A stretch of 64,000 nucleotides of DNA, from assembly GCA_016793095.1 (NCBI GenBank), contig JAEUJQ010000006.1:62001-126000 (forward strand). Direction: 5' to 3'. The position numbers were made by a program, and so were the translations under genes. The DNA is from Myxococcaceae bacterium (GTDB taxonomy: Bacteria; Myxococcota; Myxococcia; Myxococcales; Myxococcaceae). How positions within the stretch are numbered: position 1 is the first letter of the stretch; the number at the start of each line of letters is the position of its first letter. Below the pieces are notes generated by a model. It made no database searches and was not told the origin of the DNA. It worked only from the letters and a program-made list of their open reading frames with translations. Of the stretch, positions 49,868 through 60,849 are shown piece after piece.

Positions 49868-52393
49868 CTACAGCGGAGTGAGGAAGCGCGCGATCACGAC
49901 CTTCACGCCTGCGTCGAAGCGCACCGTCAGCTTCGCGTTCGGGCCCTTGCCGGCGACGTCGAGGATCACGCCCTTGCCGAACTGCGAGTGCCGCACCCGC
50001 TGGCCGCGCACGTCGTGGTCGCCGTCCTGGTGAAAGTCGGTGGACTGATCGTACGAGCGATCGATCACGGGGCCTTCATCGGCCTGCCGGCGCCGCAGCA
50101 CCGGCATCGCGGCCTGCGGCACGTGGGGCTGGGTGGCGAGCAGCCCGGGCCCGTTGACGTCGATGCCGAAGAGCTCGGGCGGCACCTCGGACAGGAAGCG
50201 TGAGGGCGGGTTGAAGCGAAGATCTCCGAAGAGCGCCCGCTGCTGCGCGAGCGTGCAGAGGAGCCGGCGACGCGCGCGGGTGAAGCCGACGTAACAGAGC
50301 CGTCGCTCCTCGGCCATGTCCTCCTCGGACGCCTCGGGCCCGGTCGCGCGCCGGTGGGGGAAGATCTCCTCCTCCATGCCGGTCAGCGCGACCACGTCGA
50401 ACTCGAGCCCCTTCGCCGCGTGCAGGGTCATCAGCGAGACCCGCCCCTGCCCCACGCCAGAGTCACCGTCGGCGTCACCGAGCAGGCTGATGCGCTCGAG
50501 GAAGGCCTGGAGCGGCGGCGCTTCGATCTCCAGCGACACCGGCTCCACCGAGGCGTCCACCGGCGCCGGCGGCGAAGGCTCAGGCGCGGGCTCCGCGGCC
50601 GGAGTCACCTCGGGCTCGGGGGCGTCGAACAACGAGAACAGGTCGTGCTGCGCCGAAGGGGCGAGGGCCCTCTTCTTCTGGCGCTCGGGATCCTTCGGCG
50701 GTGGCGGGGGCGCGGGCGGAGGCGGCGGGGGCGCCTTCACCTCGCCCTCGGCCGTGGTGAGCCCAAGCGCCTCGGCGCGCTGCTGATCGAACTCCTGCGT
50801 CGCGGTGAGCAGCTCGCGCAGGTTCTCGGCGCGCGTGAGGGCGTCATCGCTGCCGTCGGCGAGGTACCCGGCGAGCATGCCCGTCTTCTCGAGCATCACC
50901 TCGGCCGCGCGCGTCACCTCGGGAGCGCTCCGCGCGAAGGCCACCAGCTCGTCGATGAGGCCGCGCACCTGCGAGAGCCGGCGCTGCTGGCCCGCGTTCA
51001 ACGTCTCGATGCGCTCGACCTCGCCCAGCGCCTCGTACAGGCTGACCCCGGCGTCGGCGGCCCACGACTTGAGCCGATCGACCGTCGTCTCGCCGATGCC
51101 CCGCGGAGGCACGTTGATGACGCGATCGAGATCGGCGTCGCTGCGCGGGTTCACCATGAGGCGCAGGTAGCTCGCCGCGTCCTTGATCTCGGTGCGCTCG
51201 TAGAAGCTCCGCCCAGACACCAGCACGTAGGGCACGCGCGCGAGCCTGAACGCCTCCTCGAACACGCGGCTCTGCGCGTTCGTCCGGAAGAAGACGGCCA
51301 TCTGCTCGAAGTCCGCGATGCCCTGGTTGCGCAGCTCGTGCAGCTTCAGCGCCACCGCCTGCGCCTCTCCGCGCTCGTCTCGCGCGGCCATCAGCTCGAG
51401 CGGCTCGCCCTTCGCGCGGGCCGACCACAGCTTCTTCGACATGCGCTTGCGGTTGCGCTCGATGACCGCGTGCGCCGCCTCGAGGATCGTCTGGTCGCTG
51501 CGGTAGTTCTGCTCGAGCTTCACCACCAGCGCGCCCGGGTAGACGGCCGGGAACGAGAGGATGTTGTCCACCTCGGCGCCGCGCCACCGGTAGATGCTCT
51601 GATCGTCGTCGCCCACCACCACCAGGTTCGAGTCCCGAGGAGCGCCATGCCGCACGGCGTCGGCCGAGCCAGGGGGCGGCGCCAGCAGCCTCAGCAGCGC
51701 GTACTGCACCGGGTTGGTGTCCTGGAACTCGTCCACCAGCACGTGAGCGAAGCGATCCTGGTAGCGGCGGCGCACCTCTTCGTTCGTGCCCAGCAGCTCG
51801 ACGAGCAGCATCAACAGGTCGCCGAAGTCCACCGCGTCGGCCGCGCGCAGCAGCCGCTGGTAGCGCCGGTAGACGCGCTGCACCGTCTGCGCCTTCGGGT
51901 CGCCGCCCGGCTTCATCGCGTCAGGCAGCCGCCCCTGGTTCTTCTCGCCGTCGATGCGCGACAGCACCTCACGCGGCGTCATGCTCGACAGCTCGATGCC
52001 CTCTTCGCGAATGGCGCGCTTCACCAACGTGAGCTGATCGCTGTCGTCGTAGATGACGAAGCTCTTCGACAGCCCCACGGCTTCCGCCTCGCGCCGGAGC
52101 AGCATGGCCGCCGCCGAGTGGAAGGTGCTCACCACCAGCCCCTGCGCCTGGGGCCCCAGCAGCACCTCGAGGCGCTGCTTCATCTCGCGCGCGGCCTTGT
52201 TGGTGAAGGTGACCGCGAGGATCTTCCAGGCTGGCACTCTGCGCTGGGTGACGAGGAAGCCGATGCGACGGGTGATGACGCGCGTCTTGCCGGACCCGGC
52301 GCCAGCGAGCACCAACAGCGGGCCCTTCTCGTGCAACACCGCGTCGCGCTGCGGCGGGTTGAGATCGTCGAGCAGCTCGGCCTGCGTCACCAC
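49868..52393 (-). CDS. UvrD/PcrA/Rep family ATP-dependent DNA helicase
   Basis: An 841-residue superfamily 1A 3'-5' helicase. It has the Q motif LNPPQRDAV, the Walker A motif LAGAGSGKTRVITRR in the first 50 residues, motif II DEFQDTNPVQ, GDDDQSIYRWRGA, and the late TLHAAKGLEFDVVALTGMEE. A Pro/Glu-rich insertion of about 70 residues (about 550-620) separates two halves of domain 2B. The C-terminal part retains a RFDAGVKVVIARFL-like Tudor-type extension of PcrA. Likely functions: repair and removal of RNA polymerase or RecA. Starts at GTG 52393 or 52390, two bases after the regulator gene upstream. Confidence 0.95.
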   Translation of the reverse strand: MVTQAELLDDLNPPQRDAVLHEKGPLLVLAGAGSGKTRVITRRIGFLVTQRRVPAWKILAVTFTNKAAREMKQRLEVLLGPQAQGLVVSTFHSAAAMLLRREAEAVGLSKSFVIYDDSDQLTLVKRAIREEGIELSSMTPREVLSRIDGEKNQGRLPDAMKPGGDPKAQTVQRVYRRYQRLLRAADAVDFGDLLMLLVELLGTNEEVRRRYQDRFAHVLVDEFQDTNPVQYALLRLLAPPPGSADAVRHGAPRDSNLVVVGDDDQSIYRWRGAEVDNILSFPAVYPGALVVKLEQNYRSDQTILEAAHAVIERNRKRMSKKLWSARAKGEPLELMAARDERGEAQAVALKLHELRNQGIADFEQMAVFFRTNAQSRVFEEAFRLARVPYVLVSGRSFYERTEIKDAASYLRLMVNPRSDADLDRVINVPPRGIGETTVDRLKSWAADAGVSLYEALGEVERIETLNAGQQRRLSQVRGLIDELVAFARSAPEVTRAAEVMLEKTGMLAGYLADGSDDALTRAENLRELLTATQEFDQQRAEALGLTTAEGEVKAPPPPPPAPPPPPKDPERQKKRALAPSAQHDLFSLFDAPEPEVTPAAEPAPEPSPPAPVDASVEPVSLEIEAPPLQAFLERISLLGDADGDSGVGQGRVSLMTLHAAKGLEFDVVALTGMEEEIFPHRRATGPEASEEDMAEERRLCYVGFTRARRRLLCTLAQQRALFGDLRFNPPSRFLSEVPPELFGIDVNGPGLLATQPHVPQAAMPVLRRRQADEGPVIDRSYDQSTDFHQDGDHDVRGQRVRHSQFGKGVILDVAGKGPNAKLTVRFDAGVKVVIARFLTPL

Positions 52394-52395
52394 GG

Positions 52396-54054
52396 CTACG
52401 ACTCCGCCTGGTGCACCCCTGAGGTCGAGCTCTCGGACGGCGGCGGTTCGCTGAGCAGCACCCCGCGCCGCAGCAGCTCGGACAGGGCGAGCTCGACCTC
52501 TTCGTACGGCAGCCCGATGGACTCGGCGAGATCAGCCACGCTCCGCGGGTGCTGGCGAATCGCCGCGAGCACGCGCAGCTCTTTGTCGCTCGCGATGCGC
52601 GCGAACAACTGCGACAGCTCGGGGTGCAGATGCAGGCGATCGGGTTGAGACACCGCGTCACGCATCCGCGCCGACATCCACGACTCCACGGCCTTGCCCG
52701 CGCCGTCAGCCGCCTCGAACACCCACGGCAACGTGCCCTGACCACGCGCGACCTCGCCCGGCTCGAACAGGCCCTCGCCTGACGACGACAGGAACGACTC
52801 GATCGCCAGGGGCCCCTCGATGCGCAGGCTGCCCGTCTGCGCCGAGGCGGTCACCAGCTGACCGTGCGACACCTGCACCTCGTACCGGCCCAGCGGCTCG
52901 TCGATGGTGAGGGTGCCGACGAGATCGAGCTCGGCGATGGCGCGCAGCGTCCACAACGGGCCGACGAGGCGCAGGTCGATGGGCGTCTTCTCCTTGCGCG
53001 CCAGCGAGTCCCACGCCTCCTTGCGCGGTGAGAGGAGCAGCTCGAGCGTGTCGATGAGGGGCTTCGCGCGGCCCGTCTTCTTGAGGTACGCACGCGCCCC
53101 CGCCCTGGCGGCCTTGAGGGTGTCGCGCAGCTCATCGTGCGCCGACAACACGAGAATGGCGGCCTCACGGGCCGTCACGTGCTGCCGGAGCTGCCGCAGC
53201 AGGCCCCAGCCGTCGAGCCCGGGCAGGTTGAGGTCGGCGATCACCACGTCCCACGGCTTGCTCGTCGCCTTGAGCAGCCCGTCGATGCCATCGGCGGCGC
53301 CTTCGACGTGCGCGAACGACGAGAGCTGCTTGAGCAGCATGCCGCGCAGGGCGTCGTCGTCTTCCACCACCAGCAGCTTCGCCCTGTACGAGCCCCCGGG
53401 CACGCGGGTGCGCCCCGTCGGTTCGTCTCCGTCGATCCACCGCAGCGGGGCGTCGTCGAGGCTGAGCAGCTCGTCGAGGGCGCCGTCGGACTCGTTGCCG
53501 CCCGCGCGCGCGCCGACCAGCTCACCGTCTTTGAAGCGGGCCCGACCCTCGAAGGGGGTGTCAGGGTAGAAGAGGATCCGGCCCGAGAGGTGGTGACGCC
53601 TCGCCCACGCGAGCAGGCGCGCCCGAAGGGCCCCCGTGTGCACCCGCGTCTCGGCGAGCTCGTCAAGCAGCGCCTTCGCAGCCTCGGCGATGTCGAACGT
53701 CGGCCGACGCAGCCACACGTCGCTCGCGCCGGCGCGGAGCCAGTGGACGGCCTGAGGCACCGACTGCTCGGTGACGAGCGCGACGATGGGGAGCTCGAAG
53801 AAGGCGCCCTGGGCGTGCACCCGCTGGGCGACCTCTCGCCCCGTGGTGCCGGGCAGCCGTTCACCGACGACGAGCAGGTGCGGGCGCCACCCCGTCAGCG
53901 TCTTCTCCAGCTCGGCTCCGTCACGCTGCGAGCGCACCTCGAAGCCAGCGGACACCAGCGCGCTCGAGAGCTCGTCCCGGCCAGCGGCTTCTTCGGCCAC
54001 GAGCAGCACGCGGACGGCGACGGGGTCGAGGGTCTCAGCGGTGTCCGACTTCAT
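52396..54054 (-). CDS. Response regulator with two receiver domains and PATAN (DUF4388) domain
   Basis: A 552-residue protein. A first, degenerate receiver domain (about 14-125) has Gly in place of the phosphoacceptor aspartate (VVGERLPG). A PATAN/DUF4388-like domain follows (about 150-205, LSGRILFYPDTPFEGRARFKDGELVGAR). A second receiver (about 225-345) keeps the acidic pair EDDD and phosphoacceptor Asp274 in IADLNLPG. A C-terminal second PATAN-like domain and a winged-helix-like end (about 360-540) complete it. PATAN regulators of this class are common in myxobacteria and often control motility or development. No kinase is adjacent. Divergent from the glycosyltransferase gene (63 bases). 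Confidence 0.88.
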   Translation of the reverse strand: MKSDTAETLDPVAVRVLLVAEEAAGRDELSSALVSAGFEVRSQRDGAELEKTLTGWRPHLLVVGERLPGTTGREVAQRVHAQGAFFELPIVALVTEQSVPQAVHWLRAGASDVWLRRPTFDIAEAAKALLDELAETRVHTGALRARLLAWARRHHLSGRILFYPDTPFEGRARFKDGELVGARAGGNESDGALDELLSLDDAPLRWIDGDEPTGRTRVPGGSYRAKLLVVEDDDALRGMLLKQLSSFAHVEGAADGIDGLLKATSKPWDVVIADLNLPGLDGWGLLRQLRQHVTAREAAILVLSAHDELRDTLKAARAGARAYLKKTGRAKPLIDTLELLLSPRKEAWDSLARKEKTPIDLRLVGPLWTLRAIAELDLVGTLTIDEPLGRYEVQVSHGQLVTASAQTGSLRIEGPLAIESFLSSSGEGLFEPGEVARGQGTLPWVFEAADGAGKAVESWMSARMRDAVSQPDRLHLHPELSQLFARIASDKELRVLAAIRQHPRSVADLAESIGLPYEEVELALSELLRRGVLLSEPPPSESSTSGVHQAES

Positions 54055-54117
54055 CGGAAGTGAAGAGATACCGTGTCCGCGTCACCATCGCACGCCTTCT
54101 CGGACGATGGTTGGGGT

Positions 54118-55134
54118 ATGGACGACCGCGGTCCGATGCTCATCGTCCACCCCCACTTTCATCCCCGGCGCACGGGCGTGACCGCCCACGTCGAGCTGGT
54201 GGCGAAGGCCCAGGCTGCGCTCGGTGAGGTGAGGGTGATCGGCGACCAGCTCCCGCCTGAGCTGCCGCGCCTCACCTGGGGCGAGCTCTGGCGTCGCAGC
54301 GGCAGAGAGCCGGTGCTCTGGCACGCCCACCGCAACAACGAGGTGCTGTGGGGCTACCTGCTCAAGCTGCTCGGCCGGAAGCTGACGGTGGTGGCGACCA
54401 GCCACAGCCCGAGGCCCGTGGGGCGCTTCACGAAGCTGCTCTTGCGGTTCGCGAAGCAGGTGGTGACGCTCAACAAGCTCGCGGCGGCGTGGGTCGAGAC
54501 GCCGTCCACCATCGTTCAGCACGGGCTCGAGCTGCAGCGCTTCTCACCGCCCGCTGACCGGCGCGAGGCCTTCGCGGCGCTGGGGCTGCCCGGAGCGCGC
54601 GGCATCGGCGTCGTCGGGCGCGTGCGGCCCAACAAGGGCCAGGGCGACTTCGTCGAGGCGGTGGCGCCGCTGCTCGACAGCGCGCCGGAGTGGACGCCGG
54701 TGCTGGTGGGCCTGGCGAAGGGCGCCGACGCCGCCTGGGCCGAGGGGCTCCGGGCGAAGACGAAGGGCCGCCTGGTGCTGGCGGGCGAACACCAGAACGT
54801 CGTGCCCTGGTACCAGGGCTTCTCGATCCTGGTGCACCCCTCGTACGCCGAGGCGTTCTCGATGGTGCTGATCGAGGCGATGGCGACGGGCTGTTGCGTG
54901 GTGGCGACGCGCATCGCCGCGGTGCCCGAGGTGATCGAGGACGGGAAGACGGGCTTTCTCTTCGAGCCGGGCGACGTCGAGGGGCTGCGGCGGATCCTCG
55001 AGCGGCTGATGAAGGACCCGGCCCTCGTCGAGCAGGTCGGCCGGGCGGCCCGCGAGGTGGCGGTGCAGCGCTTCGGCGTCGAGGTCGAGGCGAAGAAGCT
55101 GCTGGCCGTCTACGCAACGGCCGCAGGGGCCTGA
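54118..55134 (+). CDS. Glycosyltransferase family 4
   Basis: A 338-residue GT-B-fold glycosyltransferase of the group 1 kind. The C-terminal half has GRVRPNKGQGDFVEAV, the conserved SYAEAFSMVLIEAMATGCCVVATRIAAVPEVIEDGKTGFLFEPGD EX7E region, and the donor-binding elements of family 4. Donor and acceptor unknown, possibly involved in envelope polysaccharide or LPS. ATG at 54118 was chosen because the domain begins with MLIVHPHF; the frame is open 15 codons upstream. Solitary, divergent from the PATAN regulator and convergent with a UPF0158-like gene. Confidence 0.93.
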   Translation: MDDRGPMLIVHPHFHPRRTGVTAHVELVAKAQAALGEVRVIGDQLPPELPRLTWGELWRRSGREPVLWHAHRNNEVLWGYLLKLLGRKLTVVATSHSPRPVGRFTKLLLRFAKQVVTLNKLAAAWVETPSTIVQHGLELQRFSPPADRREAFAALGLPGARGIGVVGRVRPNKGQGDFVEAVAPLLDSAPEWTPVLVGLAKGADAAWAEGLRAKTKGRLVLAGEHQNVVPWYQGFSILVHPSYAEAFSMVLIEAMATGCCVVATRIAAVPEVIEDGKTGFLFEPGDVEGLRRILERLMKDPALVEQVGRAAREVAVQRFGVEVEAKKLLAVYATAAGA

Positions 55135-55138
55135 CGCT

Positions 55139-55591
55139 TCAGCTCTTCGTCGCGGCGACGCCGACGGTCGAGAGCCACGAGTGCGCCCGCGCCTCGCAGC
55201 GCTGCTGGCGGAAGGCGTGCCACTTCTCGAGCTCGGCCGGCAGCCACCCCAGCACCGCGCGGAAACGACGCTCGGGCCGCGGCGCGGTGAGGGCGAGCTC
55301 GAGCGACTCCTTGAGGCGGGCGTCACCCAGCGCCGCCACGAAGGCCTGCATGTCGGCCAGCTGGTGGTTCGGCTCGGGCGGGGGCACCGGCTTGAAGCGG
55401 GCGGGGTTGCCCTCGATCTCCTCGGGCTGCAGTCCACCCCACTCGTTCGCGTCGTACTCCCGGCTCACGAGGATGACGCGCCCCGACTCGAGATCGAGGA
55501 ACCACTTGAGCTCGGACGTCTCGGAGTCCGCCTCGAGCGCGATGCAGAGCTCGGCGAGATCGACCGGCAGCGCTTTGAGCGTTTGACTCAC
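55139..55591 (-). CDS. UPF0158 family protein
   Basis: A 150-residue soluble protein. The pattern LSQTLKALPVDLAELCIALE, WFLDLESGRVILVS and the C-terminal HAFRQQRCEARAHSWLS fit the UPF0158 family of unknown function. Of normal family length. It lies downstream of the POT transporter gene on the same strand, 98 bases away, and converges with the glycosyltransferase. Confidence 0.78.
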   Translation of the reverse strand: MSQTLKALPVDLAELCIALEADSETSELKWFLDLESGRVILVSREYDANEWGGLQPEEIEGNPARFKPVPPPEPNHQLADMQAFVAALGDARLKESLELALTAPRPERRFRAVLGWLPAELEKWHAFRQQRCEARAHSWLSTVGVAATKS

Positions 55592-55689
55592 GAATCAGCC
55601 TACCCCCGGGCCGGGCGCTCTAGGCCAACGCCCGTCCGTTGTGCAAGGGCGCTCCGACCGGTTTCGGCGCCGGAGCAGGACACGCCGCG

Positions 55690-57636
<1,947 letters not shown>

Positions 57637-57738
57637 CGTGACCTCGGCAGAACGACGGGAATGAGAAGGCGCGGCCTCGTTGCACCGAAGCGCGTGAGGG
57701 TCAAGGCATCGCTCGTGGCTTGATTCTGTGCGCCTCAA

Positions 57739-59514
57739 GTGGTGACAAGCGCCGCCGTGCTGGAGCGACGGGCCCACTGGCTGCTGGCGGCGTTCGCGCT
57801 CGCGCTCTACGCGCCGTCACTGCTCAACGGCCTCACGACCTGGGACGATCCGGACTACACCTTCGAGAGCCCCTTCGTGACGAAGGGCCTCGGCGGCCTC
57901 GTCGATGCGTTCACCACGCCGTACGGGGGCGCGTACATTCCCCTCTCGCACGCGACCCTGACGCTCGCGGGCGCGGCGGACCCGTCGAACCCCCTGCCCT
58001 ACCACCTCGTGCAGTGGCTGCTCCTCGGGCTGACAGCGCTGCTCCTCCCGCGCGCCCTCGGGGCCCTCGGCCTGTCGCGCGACGTCGCCGTCATCGCCGG
58101 AGCCCTCTGGCTCGCGCACCCCTTCCGCGTCGAGTCCGTCTCGTGGGTCGCCAACACCAAGGACACGCTGTCGCTCTTCTGCCTCGTTGCGGCGCTCGCC
58201 CTCTTCGGCGCCGGGCGGCGGTGGACCTCTGCGACCGTCTTCACGCTGGGGCTGCTCGCCAAGGCCGCGCTCGCCCCCCTCGCACCACTCTTCCTGGTGC
58301 TGGAGTGGCGCCGCGCGAAGGGCACGCCGGCGCTCGTCTCGTCGCTCCGCTGGTTGATGCCCGCGCTCGCCGCCGGCGTGGGAGCCCTGTTGGTGCACCG
58401 CGTCTCCCTGCCCGCGCACCACTTCGAGGGAGGGTGGACGACGCCGCTCTCCACGCCCTTCTGGTACCTTGGGCGCACGCTGCTGCCGATCGGGTCTCGC
58501 GCCATCTACGACTGGTCGCCGCCGCAGGGCACGGCGGTGGCGCTCCTCCTGGGAGCGTGGGCCGCGGTGGTGCTGGGCGTGGTGCTGGGCCTGCGTCGCG
58601 CCGCGCCACGGCTCTTGCGCGCGTTCTCGGCCGGAGCGGTCGCCTTCCTCGTCCCGCTCGCGCCGTTCTCGGGCGTGGTGCCGCAGGCGCACCCGGTCGC
58701 GGAGCGCTACACCCTGTACCCGTCGCTCGTGCTCGCCATCGGCCTCGCGCTGGGCCTCCACCGGCTCGGCCGCGCGGGCCTCGTGATGACGGCAGGGCTG
58801 CTGGTCGCGCTGGCGGTACCGAACGTGCTGCGGCAGCGGGAGTGGCGAGACGGACTCTCGTTGTGGACGAGCAACGTCGCCCTGGCGCCGGGGGCCGTCG
58901 CGGCGCAGGTCAACCTGGCGGGCGCGCTCGGCGGTGCTGGCGACTTCGCGGGCGCGGTCGAGCGGCTGCAGGTCGTCCGCACCATCGACCCCCACTACCC
59001 GAAGCTCGACTGCTTCATGGCGATGGCGCGCGCGGGAAAGGAGCGGCTCGACCCGTCGTTCGCGGTGACCGAGCTCACTGAGCTCTGCGCGCTGCCCGCC
59101 TCGCAGCGGTGGCCGGTCGCCACGCCCATCGTCGCGCGGAAGGACGCGTCGTCGGTGGTGGTGCTCGAAGAGCTCGCCTTCGGGAACGATCGCGCGAAGG
59201 CCGCCGCCGCCGCCGCCGCGCTCGCCCTCGAGAAGAACCAACTCGAGCGGGCGCTGGGCCTCGCGACCCAGGCGCGCCTGTGGGATCCGTCGCTCGAGCG
59301 TGCGCTGGTGACGCAGCTCATCGCGCTCGTGAAGCTGAAGCGCCTCGACGAGGCCGACGCGCTCGCCCGCACCCCCGTGAAGGATCCGCGCGTCGAGGCC
59401 CGCCTCCTGGGGCTGCAGGGCGTCGTACTCAACGAGCGCGGCCGCCACGCCGAGGCCGAGCAGCTGCTCATCCAGAGCGCTGAGCGCCTCCGCGAGCTGG
59501 GCGAACGCCCCTGA
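57739..59514 (+). CDS. GT-C-like multipass protein with TPR C-terminus (TMTC-like)
   Basis: A 591-residue membrane protein. About ten transmembrane helices occupy residues 12-370. The first loop has TTWDDPDYTF, with a D-D pair like the catalytic loop 1 of GT-C glycosyltransferases, and SHATLTL and FRVESVSWVANTKDTLS follow as in the TMTC/O-mannosyltransferase-like group. Residues 390-585 are TPR-like helical repeats. A lipid-linked sugar donor and protein O-mannosylation are plausible roles. Start is GTG at 57739 or 57742. Divergent from the POT gene by 102 bases. Confidence 0.8.
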   Translation: MVTSAAVLERRAHWLLAAFALALYAPSLLNGLTTWDDPDYTFESPFVTKGLGGLVDAFTTPYGGAYIPLSHATLTLAGAADPSNPLPYHLVQWLLLGLTALLLPRALGALGLSRDVAVIAGALWLAHPFRVESVSWVANTKDTLSLFCLVAALALFGAGRRWTSATVFTLGLLAKAALAPLAPLFLVLEWRRAKGTPALVSSLRWLMPALAAGVGALLVHRVSLPAHHFEGGWTTPLSTPFWYLGRTLLPIGSRAIYDWSPPQGTAVALLLGAWAAVVLGVVLGLRRAAPRLLRAFSAGAVAFLVPLAPFSGVVPQAHPVAERYTLYPSLVLAIGLALGLHRLGRAGLVMTAGLLVALAVPNVLRQREWRDGLSLWTSNVALAPGAVAAQVNLAGALGGAGDFAGAVERLQVVRTIDPHYPKLDCFMAMARAGKERLDPSFAVTELTELCALPASQRWPVATPIVARKDASSVVVLEELAFGNDRAKAAAAAAALALEKNQLERALGLATQARLWDPSLERALVTQLIALVKLKRLDEADALARTPVKDPRVEARLLGLQGVVLNERGRHAEAEQLLIQSAERLRELGERP

Positions 59515-59594
59515 CACGCACGCGGACGTTGAACGCCTCCTGAGGGCTCGACGCAGGGTCGGTGAGCAGCTCCTCCTGACGCGCAACCGGCGAC

Positions 59595-59641
59595 GCGAGT
59601 CCTGCAGAAGGTTGCGCCCACCACCTTCCTGCACGACTCGC
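59595..59641. repeat. Palindromic element, copy 1
   Basis: A 47-base hairpin-capable sequence with arms GCGAGTCCTGCAGAAGGT and ACCTTCCTGCACGACTCGC, differing by one mismatch and one extra base. Located just downstream of the GT-C/TPR gene, where it could also terminate transcription. Confidence 0.85.
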
Positions 59642-59706
59642 GACGAGGCGGACGGCCGGACGGGCCCCCTCGGGCGAACCGACCTCCCCCGACGCCCGAC
59701 CGCGAC

Positions 59707-59753
59707 GCGAGTCCTGCAGAAGGTTGCGCCCACCACCTTCCTGCAGGACTCGC
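59707..59753. repeat. Palindromic element, copy 2
   Basis: Same 47 bases as copy 1 except for a single change that makes the stem complete (CTGCAGGACTCGC in the right arm). The two copies are spaced by 112 bases. Confidence 0.88.
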
Positions 59754-59921
59754 GACGAGACACTCGGCGCGCAGCGGCGAACGCCCCTGACGCGCGACGA
59801 GGCACCCCTGGGCGAGCTGGGCCGAGCGCCTCTGAACACGTCGAGACCGGAGGTCCGAGCCACCGCGCATGTCAGCCCCATGTGCGAGAAGACGCTCGGG
59901 CCGGACTGGAGTGGAGGGTGA

Positions 59922-60836
59922 ATGGGTTCAGAGGAGCGGTGCTGGGCGGCGGCGTGTCGGCAGGACGGTGTGCTCGAGCGAACGCAGGCCGTGAGTGCAG
60001 GGTTGACGGCGTGGCAGGTCGCGGCACGAACCCGAACAGGGGAATGGGAGCGGCTGACCCCGCGCGTATACCGGTTGGCCGGTGCCCCCCGCACGTGGGA
60101 GCAACGCCTTCGGGCGCTCGCGCTCTGGGCAGGCAACGGCAGCGTCTTCTCGCACACGACGGCTGCGGCGTTGTGGGGCTTCACGCGCTTCCGTGCACGC
60201 CGCGAGCTGCACGTGACGCTCCGGCACTCGGGTCGAGCTCCGAATGATGACGTGCGGCTTCACGAGGCGTCGCTCGACGCCCGAGACGTCGCCTCGCTGC
60301 GAGGCTTCAGGGTGACCTCCGTCACGCGCACGCTGCTCGACCTCGCCGCGACCCGCTCGATCGACCGCCGTGACGTGCTGACGGCCGCCGATGAGGCGGT
60401 GCGCAACCAGTGGACGACTGTCGAGCGCCTCGACAGCTTCGCCGCTCGTCACGCTGGCCACAGGGGGGTTCGCCTCATCAGGCGCCTGGTGACCGCGTAC
60501 CTCGGCGGCGACGGCCCCTGTGAGAGCGAGCTCGAGTCCCGGGTGCTCGAGTTCCTCGAAGACCGCGGCTTCCCGCGCCCCAGGCGACAACGAACCATCA
60601 TGATCGCGGGCCGACTCCGGCGGTTGGACTTCTGCTTTCCTGGAACGAACGTGGTGATCGAGGCCGACGGCTATGCGCACCACGCGTCAGCCGCCGCCTT
60701 CGAGAAGGACCGCGCCAGACTGAGCCAGCTCACTGCGCGCGGCTATCGCGTGCTGCAATGGACGTGGAGGGCGCTCCACCAACGCCCGGACCAGCTCGCT
60801 GGGGACCTGCGGCAGGCCCTCTCCCTCGCCAACTGA
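59922..60836 (+). CDS. AbiEi-like/DUF559 protein (possible nuclease or antitoxin-like)
   Basis: A 304-residue protein. The N-terminal 170 residues (LTAWQVAARTRTGEWERLTPRVYRLAG, TRTLLDLA) match the winged-helix plus core region seen in AbiEi antitoxin-like proteins of the type IV TA family. The C-terminal part (about 205-300) has VVIEADGYAHHASAAAFEKDRAR and RGYRVLQWTW, the pattern of DUF559, related to very-short-patch-repair nucleases, with E and D of a PD-(D/E)xK-type site plausible. There is no AbiEii toxin next to it. GGAGGG precedes the ATG. It is bracketed by the palindromic elements, a possible sign of transfer. Confidence 0.82.
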   Translation: MGSEERCWAAACRQDGVLERTQAVSAGLTAWQVAARTRTGEWERLTPRVYRLAGAPRTWEQRLRALALWAGNGSVFSHTTAAALWGFTRFRARRELHVTLRHSGRAPNDDVRLHEASLDARDVASLRGFRVTSVTRTLLDLAATRSIDRRDVLTAADEAVRNQWTTVERLDSFAARHAGHRGVRLIRRLVTAYLGGDGPCESELESRVLEFLEDRGFPRPRRQRTIMIAGRLRRLDFCFPGTNVVIEADGYAHHASAAAFEKDRARLSQLTARGYRVLQWTWRALHQRPDQLAGDLRQALSLAN

Positions 60837-60849
60837 CCCGGCCCTGGTT

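Larger units (their letters stand above)
59515..59921. other. Intergenic region rich in repeats
   Basis: About 407 bases. It holds two palindromic elements (59595-59641, 59707-59753) and two degraded copies of the preceding gene's 3' end (around 59777-59791 and 59812-59841). No gene seen. Confidence 0.55.
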
